A stretch of 35,934 nt of DNA. It comes from CAZSAT01 sp964604675 (GTDB lineage: Bacteria > Myxococcota_A > UBA796 > CAJQPC01). The DNA lies in assembly GCA_964604675.1 (NCBI GenBank), contig CAZSAT010000074.1:1-35934 (forward strand), given 5' to 3'. Below are positions 6,800 to 14,630 of the stretch, piece by piece. Every line of letters begins with the position of its first letter. Positions within the stretch are counted from its first letter, which is position 1. The translations under genes and the position numbers were made by a program. The notes beneath the pieces were generated by a model. It had not been told where the DNA came from. It ran no database searches and saw nothing but the letters and a program-made list of their open reading frames with translations.

Positions 6800-7873
6800 A
6801 TGATCTTCCGCCAGCTGTTCGACCGCGAGTCCTGCACCTACACCTACCTCCTGGGCGACGAGGAGAGCGGCGACGCCGTGCTCATCGATCCCGTCCTGGA
6901 GCACCTCGAGCTCTACCTCTCCCTGCTCGGCGAGATGGGGCTCGGGCTGCGCTTCAGCCTCGAGACCCACGTGCACGCCGATCACGTCACCGCCTCGGGG
7001 CAGCTCCGCGCGGAGACAGGCTGCCAGACCGTGGTGGCGGCCGACACCGGTCCCCCCTGCGGCGACGTCCCCGTGCACACGAACGACGCCATCGTCTTCG
7101 GGCGCTACCGGCTGACCGCTCGTCGCACGCCCGGACACACCAATACATGTGTCACCTACGTGATGGCGGATCAGGGCATGGCCTTCACCGGCGACACCTT
7201 GATGGTGCGTGGATGCGGCCGAACGGACTTCCAGGCGGGCGACGCGCGAGCCCTCTACCGCTCCGTCCACCACCAGATCTTCAGCCTGCCCGACGACACG
7301 TTGCTCTACCCGGGCCACGACTACAAGGGCCGGACCGTGACCACGGTCGGCGAGGAGCGGGCGTTCAACCCGCGGCTCGGCGGTGGGAAGAGCGAAGACG
7401 ACTTCGTCGCCATCATGGCCGAGCTGAAGCTCGGCTACCCCAAGAAGATGCACCTGGCCGTGCCCGCGAACATGGCGTGTGGCCTGGTCGTCGACGAGGA
7501 GCCCGTCATCCAGGTGCCCGAGGGCGGCTGGGCGCCGATCACGCGCACCGGCGAGGGCGGCGCCCCGGAGGTTCGGGTGAGCTGGGTCGGCCCGAACCGC
7601 ACCGACGTGCGGCTGATCGATGTGCGGGAGCCTCACGAGTGGACCGGCGAGCTGGGCCACGTGGACGGCGCGGAGCTGGTTCCGCTCGGCACGCTGGACA
7701 CCGCCTGCGGCCCCTGGGCCCGCGACGAACGCCTGGTGTTCATCTGCCGCAGCGGCGTGCGCTCCGCCCGCGCCGCGCGGAAGCTCGAAGGGCTCGGCTT
7801 CGAGCGGGTCGCCTCGATGCGTGGCGGCATGATGGGCTGGAACCAGGTCGGCTACCCGGTGGTGACCGGATGA
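6800..7873 (+). CDS. ETHE1-like persulfide dioxygenase fused to a rhodanese domain
   Basis: A 357-residue two-domain enzyme. The N-terminal metallo-beta-lactamase fold has THVHADH (56-62), PGHT with H113, GDT with D132, and YPGHDY with H173. GCGRTDFQ (138-145) and FNPRL are hallmarks of the ETHE1 branch, which uses mononuclear iron to oxidise glutathione persulfide to sulfite. The C-terminal rhodanese domain (about 260-355) keeps the active-site loop CRSGVR starting at C316, so it can carry a persulfide. A natural dioxygenase-rhodanese fusion (PRF type) can couple thiosulfate and persulfide interconversion with oxidation; the family is known, the reaction here is inferred. It overlaps the next gene by ATGA. 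Glutathione may be replaced by another thiol in this lineage. Confidence 0.88.
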   Translation: MIFRQLFDRESCTYTYLLGDEESGDAVLIDPVLEHLELYLSLLGEMGLGLRFSLETHVHADHVTASGQLRAETGCQTVVAADTGPPCGDVPVHTNDAIVFGRYRLTARRTPGHTNTCVTYVMADQGMAFTGDTLMVRGCGRTDFQAGDARALYRSVHHQIFSLPDDTLLYPGHDYKGRTVTTVGEERAFNPRLGGGKSEDDFVAIMAELKLGYPKKMHLAVPANMACGLVVDEEPVIQVPEGGWAPITRTGEGGAPEVRVSWVGPNRTDVRLIDVREPHEWTGELGHVDGAELVPLGTLDTACGPWARDERLVFICRSGVRSARAARKLEGLGFERVASMRGGMMGWNQVGYPVVTG

Positions 7874-8688
7874 CCGGCCCCTTCCGCGCCGGGCTCTTCG
7901 AGGGCCAGCGGGCGCTCATCACCGGCGGCGGCTCGGGCATCGGTCTGGCCACCGCGCGCCTGCTCGGCGGCCTCGGCGCCCAGGTGGCCATCTGTGGCCG
8001 CACGCCCGAGAAGCTGGAGAAGGCCGCAGAGCTCCTGCGCTCCGAGGGGGTCACCTGCCGCTACGAGCCGGTCGACATCCGCCAGGCCCAGAGCGTGAGC
8101 GACTTCGTCGACCGCGTCGTCGGCGCCTGGGGCGGCCTCGATCTGCTGGTCAACAACGCCGGCGGCCAGTTCCCCACGCCGGCCGAGAAGTGCTCTCCGC
8201 GCGGCTTCGAGGCGGTCGTACGCAACAACCTCCTGGGCACGTGGAACGTCACCCATGCCGTCGCGAACGCGGCCTTCATCCCGCAGAGGGGTGGCGCGAT
8301 CGTGAACGTCATCGCCCAGGTGCTGCGCGGCTTCCCCGGCATGGTGCACACCGGCGCGGCCCGCGCCGGGGTCGACAACATGACCAAGACCCTCTCGGTC
8401 GAGTGGGCCAAGTACGGCGTGCGGGTGAACGCCATCGCGCCGGGCGTCATCTTCACCTCGGGCACGAAGCAGTACGGCACGATGCTCCTGGAGGCCGGCC
8501 GCAAGGCCACGCCCATGAAGCGCCTCGGCACCGAGCAGGAGATCGCGGAGATCCTCGTGTTCCTGCTCTCGGAGTCCGCGAGCTTCGTCACCGGGCAGAC
8601 CTGGTACGCCGACGGTGGGCAGTCGCTCGCCGGCGACCTCTTCCAGCTCTCCGACGATGTGCCCACCGCGCAGCCGCTGCCCGAGTAG
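7870..8688 (+). CDS. SDR oxidoreductase of the peroxisomal trans-2-enoyl-CoA reductase / dienoyl-CoA reductase type
   Basis: A 272-residue Rossmann protein. TGGGSGIG (18-25) binds the dinucleotide, GRTPEK after the second strand suggests NADPH, and NNAGG is at 95-99. The usual YxxxK pair is absent: T161 and R165 stand there, within HTGAARAGVDNMTK. This matches the PECR and 2,4-dienoyl-CoA reductase branch, which also lacks the classical Tyr, so loss of activity need not follow. The likely role is NADPH-dependent reduction of an unsaturated acyl-CoA. The start ATG 7870 overlaps the upstream stop (ATGA), so it is coupled to the persulfide dioxygenase gene, a functional link that is not obvious. 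The stop lies 2 nt from the convergent gene. Confidence 0.82.
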   Translation: MTGPFRAGLFEGQRALITGGGSGIGLATARLLGGLGAQVAICGRTPEKLEKAAELLRSEGVTCRYEPVDIRQAQSVSDFVDRVVGAWGGLDLLVNNAGGQFPTPAEKCSPRGFEAVVRNNLLGTWNVTHAVANAAFIPQRGGAIVNVIAQVLRGFPGMVHTGAARAGVDNMTKTLSVEWAKYGVRVNAIAPGVIFTSGTKQYGTMLLEAGRKATPMKRLGTEQEIAEILVFLLSESASFVTGQTWYADGGQSLAGDLFQLSDDVPTAQPLPE

Positions 8689-8690
8689 CT

Positions 8691-9494
8691 CTACCAGCTG
8701 CTCGGATCCAGCCCCACCCCCTCGCACCTGCAGCCCTCGTTCGCCCCCGCGACCTCCGCGTCGGTCAGCGGCCAGGCGCTCATCTGGATCACGTAGATCA
8801 GGTACGCCTCGATCTGCTGCCGCACCGCGGCGCCGTACTCCGTGCAGGTCCGGTCCGCCCAGATCCCGAGGATGGCGGCCCTGCGCTCGGCGGGGGTGTG
8901 GAACCGCTCGCCGTCCTCGCCCAGCCCCTCCAGCCAGATCCGGTCGAGCTGGACCGGCAGGTCCTCGTACATGCGCTCCTGCACGGCCTTCGCGGCGATC
9001 GCGTCGCCGAAGCTGGCCAGCTCGTCCTGGGTCGCCGCGATCACCACCTCCTTGTGGTGGGCGTACTTGCGCCGCGAGATGACCGCGCCGCCGATGCGCA
9101 CGCACAGGTACGGGGCCACCACACAGCTCAACAGCTCCAAGGGTGTGTCGCCGAACCAGGCGTCGGGCAGGTCGGGTCGGGTGAGCACCACGGGTCGACG
9201 TCGCGTGTACATCCACCCGTCGTCGTGCACGACCACCTTGGGGTGGTACGGCACCGGGTCCACCAGCACCGTGCGCCCGTCGCGGCGTCGCTTCTGCTCG
9301 TAGCCCAGGTCGCCGAGCTGGTTCAACACGGCCTGTCGGCGACGCTTCACCTCGAGGTCGTCGACCACCAGGATCTCGTCGCCGATGAGCACGTCGTCGT
9401 CGGAGAGCTCGGGGGCGTCGTCGTGGCGGGCGGTCTCTTCGGGATCCAACAACCCCGTGTCCTGGGCCAGCGCCACGGCGAGCCACCAGAGCAT
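8691..9494 (-). CDS. Secreted protein of unknown function, third gene of the tldD operon
   Basis: 267 residues from ATG 9494. MLWWLAVALAQ is a short signal peptide ending in an ALAQ cleavage site. The mature N-terminus is acidic (DPEETARHDDAPELSDDD). Next comes a predicted helical-beta region with YHPKVVVHDDGWMYTRRRP. The C-terminal half is helix-rich and ends with a Cys-containing tail (NEGCRCEGVGLD). I recognise no family. The gene begins 3 nt after the pmbA-like stop and so is in the same transcript. That suggests, without proof, a substrate or partner of the TldD/TldE peptidase. Confidence 0.65.
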   Translation of the reverse strand: MLWWLAVALAQDTGLLDPEETARHDDAPELSDDDVLIGDEILVVDDLEVKRRRQAVLNQLGDLGYEQKRRRDGRTVLVDPVPYHPKVVVHDDGWMYTRRRPVVLTRPDLPDAWFGDTPLELLSCVVAPYLCVRIGGAVISRRKYAHHKEVVIAATQDELASFGDAIAAKAVQERMYEDLPVQLDRIWLEGLGEDGERFHTPAERRAAILGIWADRTCTEYGAAVRQQIEAYLIYVIQMSAWPLTDAEVAGANEGCRCEGVGLDPSSW

Positions 9495-9497
9495 GGG

Positions 9498-10820
9498 CTA
9501 GCTCGTGCCGGAGAACTGCACGTCGGCGAAGACGAGCGAGGGGGCGCGCCACGACGACCACGTCCAGGTGTCGTCGGCGGGCGCCACGAAGCGCGAGAGC
9601 AGGTCGAGCAGGTTGCCGGCCACGTTCATCTCCGCCACGTTGGCGATGGGTCGGCCGTGTTCCAGCAGCTGTCCCCGGATGCCGAAGCTGAAGTCCCCCG
9701 AGGTGCCGTTCGCGTTGCCGCCCAGGAAGGACGTGACGCGCATCGCCCGCGACGCCGTGCCGACCAGGTCCTGCCAGCTCCGGTCTCCGGGGGACACCAC
9801 CAGGTTCGACGCGCCGCCCGAGGTGGGGCTCTGGCCCAGCTTTCGCGCGTAGTACACGTTCAGGAAGGGCGCTGCGAAGGCGCCGTCCACCAGCACCGGG
9901 CGCCTCCGTGCGAGCAGGCCGTCGCCGTCGAAGGTGCGGCTGCCGAGGCCGCGCGCGATGGTCGGGTCGTCCCAGATCTCCAGCCCTTCCGGGGTGAGCT
10001 TCTCGCCGATCCTGTCGCGCAGGAAGCTGCGTCCCTCCCAGAGGGCGGGGCCGCCGAGGGCGCCGAGCACCGGTCCCAGCAAGCGGCCGACGGCGCGCCG
10101 GTCGAGCACCATCGGACAGACGAGCGAGTCGACCGGAGCGCAGGTGCGGGTCTCGTCCATGCGCGCCCAGAGGTCGCTGGCCACGGCCTGTGCATCGGGC
10201 ACGTCGCTCAGGTGACGCGCGGACCAGAAGCTGTAGGCCTCGGGCAGCTTGCCGCCCGGCTCCGAGATCGTGGCCTCGCTGCCCCAGCCGAAGCTCGTGG
10301 AGGCCTTGTGCGCCGAGAAGCCGTTCGAGAACACCGCCCAGGCCTCGGATCGAACCTCCCAGAGGTGGGCCGTGGCCGACACGAGATCGCCGGGGTCGCC
10401 GGCGAGCACCGCGGTCTCCAGCGCCGCCACCGCGGCACGCCGTCCGTCGGGACCGCGGGCGCCGAAGCCTTCGTCGCAGAGGTCGAGGGCCGCTTCGTCG
10501 GCGCTGCCCATGTCGGCCCGGTCCGCCATGCGGCGGTCGGGATCCTCCTCGAGGTAGCGGGTGGCCGACACGGCGGTGTGCAGGAAGTCGTCGAGGGCCG
10601 CCGGGCGCAGATCGCTCGTGCTGTGGGTCGAGAACCGGTCGTCCACCAGCAACGACACGCTCAGCCCCTGGGTGCTGGCCTCCGAGGTCTCCTCGATGCG
10701 GCCACCACGTTGCTTCAGGCCGATCTCGGTGGCCCGGCTTCCCCAGGCCTTCACCTCGCTCGCGCCGAGGCGCTTCGCGACCTCGACGGCGCGCTCGGCG
10801 GCGCCTTGCATGCCGCTCAT
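9498..10820 (-). CDS. pmbA: PmbA/TldE-like subunit of the TldD-TldE metallopeptidase
   Basis: A 440-residue member of the TldD/PmbA family, lacking the HExxxH zinc motif as expected of the TldE subunit. Family-like segments include the N-terminal ALERAV-type helix, QRGGRIEETSEAS, the SLLVDDRFSTHSTSDLRP strand pair and the C-terminal block with DPTIARGLGSRTFDGDG, SFLGGNANGTSGDFSFGIRG and AEMNVAGNLLDLL. In E. coli, TldD and TldE form a heterodimer that threads and cuts unfolded peptides such as the microcin B17 leader. The start ATG 10820 overlaps the tldD stop (ATGA), fitting 1:1 synthesis. No modified-peptide precursor is evident nearby. Confidence 0.88.
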   Translation of the reverse strand: MSGMQGAAERAVEVAKRLGASEVKAWGSRATEIGLKQRGGRIEETSEASTQGLSVSLLVDDRFSTHSTSDLRPAALDDFLHTAVSATRYLEEDPDRRMADRADMGSADEAALDLCDEGFGARGPDGRRAAVAALETAVLAGDPGDLVSATAHLWEVRSEAWAVFSNGFSAHKASTSFGWGSEATISEPGGKLPEAYSFWSARHLSDVPDAQAVASDLWARMDETRTCAPVDSLVCPMVLDRRAVGRLLGPVLGALGGPALWEGRSFLRDRIGEKLTPEGLEIWDDPTIARGLGSRTFDGDGLLARRRPVLVDGAFAAPFLNVYYARKLGQSPTSGGASNLVVSPGDRSWQDLVGTASRAMRVTSFLGGNANGTSGDFSFGIRGQLLEHGRPIANVAEMNVAGNLLDLLSRFVAPADDTWTWSSWRAPSLVFADVQFSGTS

Positions 10821-12277
10821 CCCACACCCCCGACCACGAGCTTGCCGACCTTCACCGTGGGCTGCCCCTGGCTGACCGGCACCCCCTGTCCTTCCTTGCC
10901 GCAGGTCCAGCCGCCCTCGTCGAGCACGAGGTCGTGGCCGACCATCTCCACCCGCTCCAGCGCCTCGGGCCCGTTGCCGATCAGGTTCACGTCCTTGATC
11001 GGCCGGGTGAGCTTGCCCCCTTCGATCAGGTAGCCGTGCTTCATGTAGAAGGCGAAGTCGCCCGCTCCGATCTGCACCTGACCGTTCGAGAAGCTCGCGC
11101 AGTAGATGCCCTTGTCCACGCTCGCGATGATGGCGGCGGGGTCGTGGTGGCCGGGCTCCATGTAGGTGGCTCGCATGCGCGGCATCGGCGCGCAGCGGAA
11201 GCTCTCCCGCCGTCCGGAGCCGGTGGGGGCCACGCCGTAGTGCCTCGCGCTGATCTCGTCGTGCAGGTAGCTCTCGAGCACGCCGTTCCGCACCAGCGCG
11301 GTCTTCTCGGTGGGGTTGGCTTCGTCGTCGACGTTGATGGCGCCGCGGGCGCCCTCGACCGTGCCGTCGTCGACCACGGTGACGAAGTCGGGTGCGATCT
11401 GCTTGCCCATCTTGTCGGCGTAGATCGACACACCCTTGCGGTTGAAGTCCGCCTCCATGCCGTGGCCGATGGCCTCGTGCAGCAAGATGCCGCTGGCTCC
11501 GGCGGCGAGCACCACCGGCATCTCGCCCGCGGGGGGCTTGCCGGCGTCGAGCAGGAACAGGGAGTCGTCCACCGCCCGATCGACCATGCGCTCGTTCCGC
11601 GCGGTGTCGTCGAAGTACTCCAGCCCGGCGCGGCCTGCGAGGTTGGCGGAGTTGGCCTCCCGCACGCCGTCCTGCTCGACCGTGACCATCACGAAGCCGC
11701 GGCACATCGGCTGGAAGTCCTGCGCGATGCGGCCGTCGGCGCGCACCACCATCACCACCTTCTCGGAGTCGACCAGGTAGGCCTGCACGTTGTGCACCCG
11801 CGGGTCGCGGGCGAAGGCACGCTCTTCCCAGGCGCGCACCAGCGGCACCCGAGCGTCCAACCCAGCCTCCGCCCAGCGCCGCTTCACCGGGTAGTACCCG
11901 GGCAGGCCGACCTGCCTCAGGTCCACCGGGGCATGGCCGGGCTTGCTGCGCGCGATCTCCGCGGCGGTCTTCGCGGCGCCCACCATCGCCCGGAGCGACA
12001 GGTCCTCGGTGTAGGCGTAGCCGACCTGGTCTCCGACGCGGGCGCGCACGCCCAGGCCGAGGTCCACGCTGGTGCCGGCGGCGTTGACCTTGCGATCGCG
12101 CAGCTGCAGGCTGGTTAGGCGGCTGTGCTCGAAGTACAGGTCGCAGTCGTCGGCGCCGCGGGACAGGGCCGCGGCGAGGACGGCGCGCAGGGCTTCGTCG
12201 GTGACGCCGAAGCGTTCGAAGTAGAGCGACGAGCGGTCGAGCTGACCACCGGCGTCCAGGAGCTGGTCCACGTGCAA
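10817..12277 (-). CDS. tldD: TldD-like zinc metallopeptidase subunit
   Basis: A 486-residue catalytic TldD homologue. HEAIGHGMEADF begins at about 267 and gives the HExxxH zinc-binding site of peptidase family U62. Flanking signatures are LAAGASGILLHEA, SIYADKMGKQIAP, DDEANPTEKTALVRNGVL and RRESFRCAPMPRM. It acts in the cytoplasm with TldE on unstructured peptides. The start is TTG 12277, supported by GGAGGT with a 6-nt spacer (12284-12289). ATG codons upstream at 12310 and 12367 are in frame but lack ribosome binding sites and add non-conserved sequence. It is followed by pmbA with ATGA overlap. Confidence 0.88.
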   Translation of the reverse strand: MHVDQLLDAGGQLDRSSLYFERFGVTDEALRAVLAAALSRGADDCDLYFEHSRLTSLQLRDRKVNAAGTSVDLGLGVRARVGDQVGYAYTEDLSLRAMVGAAKTAAEIARSKPGHAPVDLRQVGLPGYYPVKRRWAEAGLDARVPLVRAWEERAFARDPRVHNVQAYLVDSEKVVMVVRADGRIAQDFQPMCRGFVMVTVEQDGVREANSANLAGRAGLEYFDDTARNERMVDRAVDDSLFLLDAGKPPAGEMPVVLAAGASGILLHEAIGHGMEADFNRKGVSIYADKMGKQIAPDFVTVVDDGTVEGARGAINVDDEANPTEKTALVRNGVLESYLHDEISARHYGVAPTGSGRRESFRCAPMPRMRATYMEPGHHDPAAIIASVDKGIYCASFSNGQVQIGAGDFAFYMKHGYLIEGGKLTRPIKDVNLIGNGPEALERVEMVGHDLVLDEGGWTCGKEGQGVPVSQGQPTVKVGKLVVGGVG

Positions 12278-12283
12278 GAGGGA

Positions 12284-12289
12284 ACCTCC
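12284..12289 (-). promoter_or_regulatory. Shine-Dalgarno site GGAGGT deciding a TTG start for tldD
   Basis: Minus-strand GGAGGT lies 6 nt before the TTG at 12277. No comparable site precedes the upstream in-frame ATG codons, so the rare TTG start is preferred. Confidence 0.65.
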
Positions 12290-12350
12290 AGCAGGACCTC
12301 TAAGCGGCATTGCGCCCGGTGACGACGCCTGATACCGTCCCTCTCGGGGT

Positions 12351-12363
12351 AAACATAATGTTT
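12351..12363. promoter_or_regulatory. Inverted repeat AAACAT-A-ATGTTT between divergent tldD and the SGNH gene
   Basis: Perfect 6-bp arms around one base form an AT-rich island in very GC-rich DNA. It contains CATAAT on the plus strand and TATGTT on the minus strand, both -10-like, so it may be the core of two divergent promoters, an operator, or both. The plus-strand leader would be about 27 nt and the minus-strand leader about 70 nt. Confidence 0.5.
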
Positions 12364-12392
12364 CCACCGCTCCTCATGCCCGCGGCCACGCC

Positions 12393-13517
12393 ATGACCCT
12401 CCTCATCGCGCTCTCCTGCACCACCCCCACCGACACCACCCTCGCCAGCACCGACGGGGCCGTCGAGTCGCCGTCGGGCGATCCGGTCGAGGAGGGCGAC
12501 TGGGCCGACGAGGGGTCGGGCGGCTCGGACGACGGCGGCGGCGAGGGGGGCGATCCCCAGGGGGAGGACACCGGCGAGCAGACCGACCAGGGGCCCACCT
12601 TCGAGACCTGCTTCGCCGAGATCGGCGCCGGAGGAGGGGAGGGGCCCGACTACGAGCAGTTCGACTACACCATGGGCGACCACTGCTACGGCACCGACCA
12701 CCAGGACATCCAGGGCATCGAGCGCGTGGTCTTCCTCGGCGACTCGGTCACGGTCGGCACGCCGCCGGCGATGGACGTGGACTGGTACCGCAACCAGCTG
12801 GCCTCCGAGCTCTCGGCCCGCTTCGGCCTCGACGAGCCGAACTGGTTCTGGGAGAACGTGAACCTGCTCGACGGCGAGAGCTACGTGCAGGACTCCGGCG
12901 ACTTCTCCACCTGCGCGAAGTGGGGGGCGCGCACCGACGACCTGATGCGCGACAACAGCCAGGTCGAGAGCTGCCTGCCCGAGGACCAGCGCGACAAGAC
13001 CACGCTCGTGGTGATGACCATCGGCTCCAACGACCTGATGAGCCTCACCGAGGGCTTCAACGAGGGCAAGAGCCACGACGAGCTCTGGGCCGAGACCTAC
13101 GAGTACATGGATCTGCTCCGGGAGTCGGTGGCCTGGATCAAGGAGGAGGGCCGCTTCGAGAACGGGGTGTACGTGGTCTTCGCGAACCTCTACGAGTACA
13201 CCGACGCCACCGGCGACATGGGCAGCTGCCCGGCGGCCAACCTCGCGGGCTTCGGCGACGCGATCACCGACCCGGCGCTCGAGGAGATGGTGCTCTGGGC
13301 GATGGAGGAGTACATGTCCATCGCGGTGGACACCCAGAGCGACATGCTCTTCCTGCTCGAGACCTTCTGCGGTCACGGCTACAACCACGACGACGAAAAC
13401 GGCCGCTGCTACCGGGGGGCCGACGCGGAGCTGTGGTTCGACCTCACCTGCATCCACCCCAACGACATCGGGCACGACGTGATCACCGACATGTTCCTGT
13501 CGGTCGTGGACCAGTAG
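12393..13517 (+). CDS. SGNH/GDSL-family esterase lipoprotein
   Basis: 374 residues. The leader MTLLIALSC gives lipidation at Cys9, then an acidic Asp/Glu/Gly/Ser linker to about residue 65. The SGNH hydrolase domain has block I FLGDSVTVG with nucleophile S118, a Gly near 178, block III GSND with N213, and block V with D358 and H361 (DxxH, in HPNDIGH). All catalytic residues are present. Such enzymes hydrolyse acyl or acetyl esters on lipids or polysaccharides. Here it would sit on the cell surface, tethered by the linker. It stands at the head of a run of exported hydrolases; the next gene starts 9 nt after its stop, with its own -10-like hexamer. There is no Shine-Dalgarno sequence before ATG 12393. 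Confidence 0.85.
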   Translation: MTLLIALSCTTPTDTTLASTDGAVESPSGDPVEEGDWADEGSGGSDDGGGEGGDPQGEDTGEQTDQGPTFETCFAEIGAGGGEGPDYEQFDYTMGDHCYGTDHQDIQGIERVVFLGDSVTVGTPPAMDVDWYRNQLASELSARFGLDEPNWFWENVNLLDGESYVQDSGDFSTCAKWGARTDDLMRDNSQVESCLPEDQRDKTTLVVMTIGSNDLMSLTEGFNEGKSHDELWAETYEYMDLLRESVAWIKEEGRFENGVYVVFANLYEYTDATGDMGSCPAANLAGFGDAITDPALEEMVLWAMEEYMSIAVDTQSDMLFLLETFCGHGYNHDDENGRCYRGADAELWFDLTCIHPNDIGHDVITDMFLSVVDQ

Positions 13518-13520
13518 ACT
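13515..13520 (+). promoter_or_regulatory. Putative -10 TAGACT with leaderless spacing to the phosphatase start
   Basis: TAGACT begins with the stop codon of the SGNH gene and ends exactly 6 nt before GTG 13527. There is no Shine-Dalgarno sequence. Confidence 0.45.
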
Positions 13521-13526
13521 GGCGGG

Positions 13527-14630
13527 GTGACGCTGTTAATCCTCGCCTGCAACGGCGCGACCATCGATCTCCGCCAGCAGCCGAAGCCCGACCACGACTC
13601 GGCCGAAGAGCCCCCCACCGACGACTCGGGAGAGCTCCCTGGGTCGGACTCGGGACCCTCGGAGCCCGCGCGCCTGCGGCTCGTGCTCCTGGGGGATGCC
13701 GGCGAGCAGCAGGTCGTGCTCGACGGCGTGGTGGTGCAGGAGAGCGAGCAGGACGAGGTGGCGGGCGCGGTCGACGCGGTGTGCGCGCGGGAGGGCTGCG
13801 ACGCCGTGGTCTACCTGGGCGACAACTTCTACCCGGACGGCGTGGAGACCGCCGACGACGAGCGCTGGGACACCCAGTTCTCAGACATGTATTCGGTCGA
13901 CGCACCGTTCTGGGTCGTGCTGGGCAACCATGACTACGGCGAGGTGCTCATGCCGAAGGGGCCGCCCCAGGAGGCCCTCGACGCGGCCCGCGCGCAGGTG
14001 CAGCTCGGCTACACCGGTGACACACGCTGGACCCTTCCGGCACCCGCCTGGTCGGTGTCGCACGCCGCCGACGTCGAGCTCTTCTTCTTCGACTCGTCCC
14101 CGGAGGTGTATGCGGTCGACGCGAACGCCGAGCCGGGGGAGCACACCGGCAACCGCCTGCTCGCCGAGGAGCTGGCGGCGTCGAGCGCCGGCTTCAAGAT
14201 CGCCGTGGCCCATCACCCCTACGTCTCCAACGGACGACACGGAAATGCGGGGAGCTACGACGAGCACGAGGGCGCGTGCACCCCGGAGAGCTGGGTCGAC
14301 CCCACCGAGCCGCGCGCCGGGGCCTGCTACGAGGCGTTCGTGCTCGAGCACGTGTGCGGCGAGGTCGATCTGTTCGTGTCGGGGCACGACCACAGCCTGC
14401 AGGTGCTCGACGGTCCGGCCGGATGCTTCGGCACGGCCATCATCTCGGGCTCCGGCTCGAAGATCCACGACCCGGACGAGCACCCGCTGACCGACAACAA
14501 CCCTGCGCGCTTCCAGGAGGCGGTCACGGGCTTCGTCTGGCTGGAGCTGTGCCAGGGCGCGATCGAGTCCCTGGTCGTGTACGACGCCGACGGTGCCGAG
14601 CTGTACCGCGAGAGCGGAAGCTGCGGCTGA
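13527..14630 (+). CDS. Purple-acid-phosphatase-like metallophosphoesterase lipoprotein
   Basis: 367 residues. The leader MTLLILAC (lipid Cys8) is followed by a Pro/Asp/Ser linker to about 48. The calcineurin-like domain has the ordered motifs GDAG (56-59), GDNFY (98-102), GNHDY (133-137), AHHPY (228-232) and GHDH (286-289). GDNFY plus GNHDY point to the tartrate-resistant / purple acid phosphatase branch, with a dinuclear Fe/metal site. The likely role is release of phosphate from organic phosphates at the surface. The start GTG 13527 lies exactly 6 nt after TAGACT. The stop is shared with the next start (TGATG). Confidence 0.85.
   Translation: MTLLILACNGATIDLRQQPKPDHDSAEEPPTDDSGELPGSDSGPSEPARLRLVLLGDAGEQQVVLDGVVVQESEQDEVAGAVDAVCAREGCDAVVYLGDNFYPDGVETADDERWDTQFSDMYSVDAPFWVVLGNHDYGEVLMPKGPPQEALDAARAQVQLGYTGDTRWTLPAPAWSVSHAADVELFFFDSSPEVYAVDANAEPGEHTGNRLLAEELAASSAGFKIAVAHHPYVSNGRHGNAGSYDEHEGACTPESWVDPTEPRAGACYEAFVLEHVCGEVDLFVSGHDHSLQVLDGPAGCFGTAIISGSGSKIHDPDEHPLTDNNPARFQEAVTGFVWLELCQGAIESLVVYDADGAELYRESGSCG

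Noticed and set aside
5492..7660. Long open frame on the minus strand (over 700 codons) across the lipoprotein and dioxygenase genes
   Set aside because: It runs opposite well-motivated plus-strand genes, is rich in Val/Gly/His/Arg typical of antisense high-GC frames, and shows no motif. It is a shadow frame.
7852..10827. Open frame of nearly 1000 codons on the minus strand across the SDR and pmbA regions
   Set aside because: It conflicts with the SDR gene (plus) and the pmbA/secreted-protein genes in another minus frame; Arg/Gly/Ala repeats and no domain.
8190..11033. Open frame of about 950 codons on the plus strand opposite the tldD operon
   Set aside because: The minus-strand genes have clear motifs and junctions; this frame is a compositional artefact of third-position GC.
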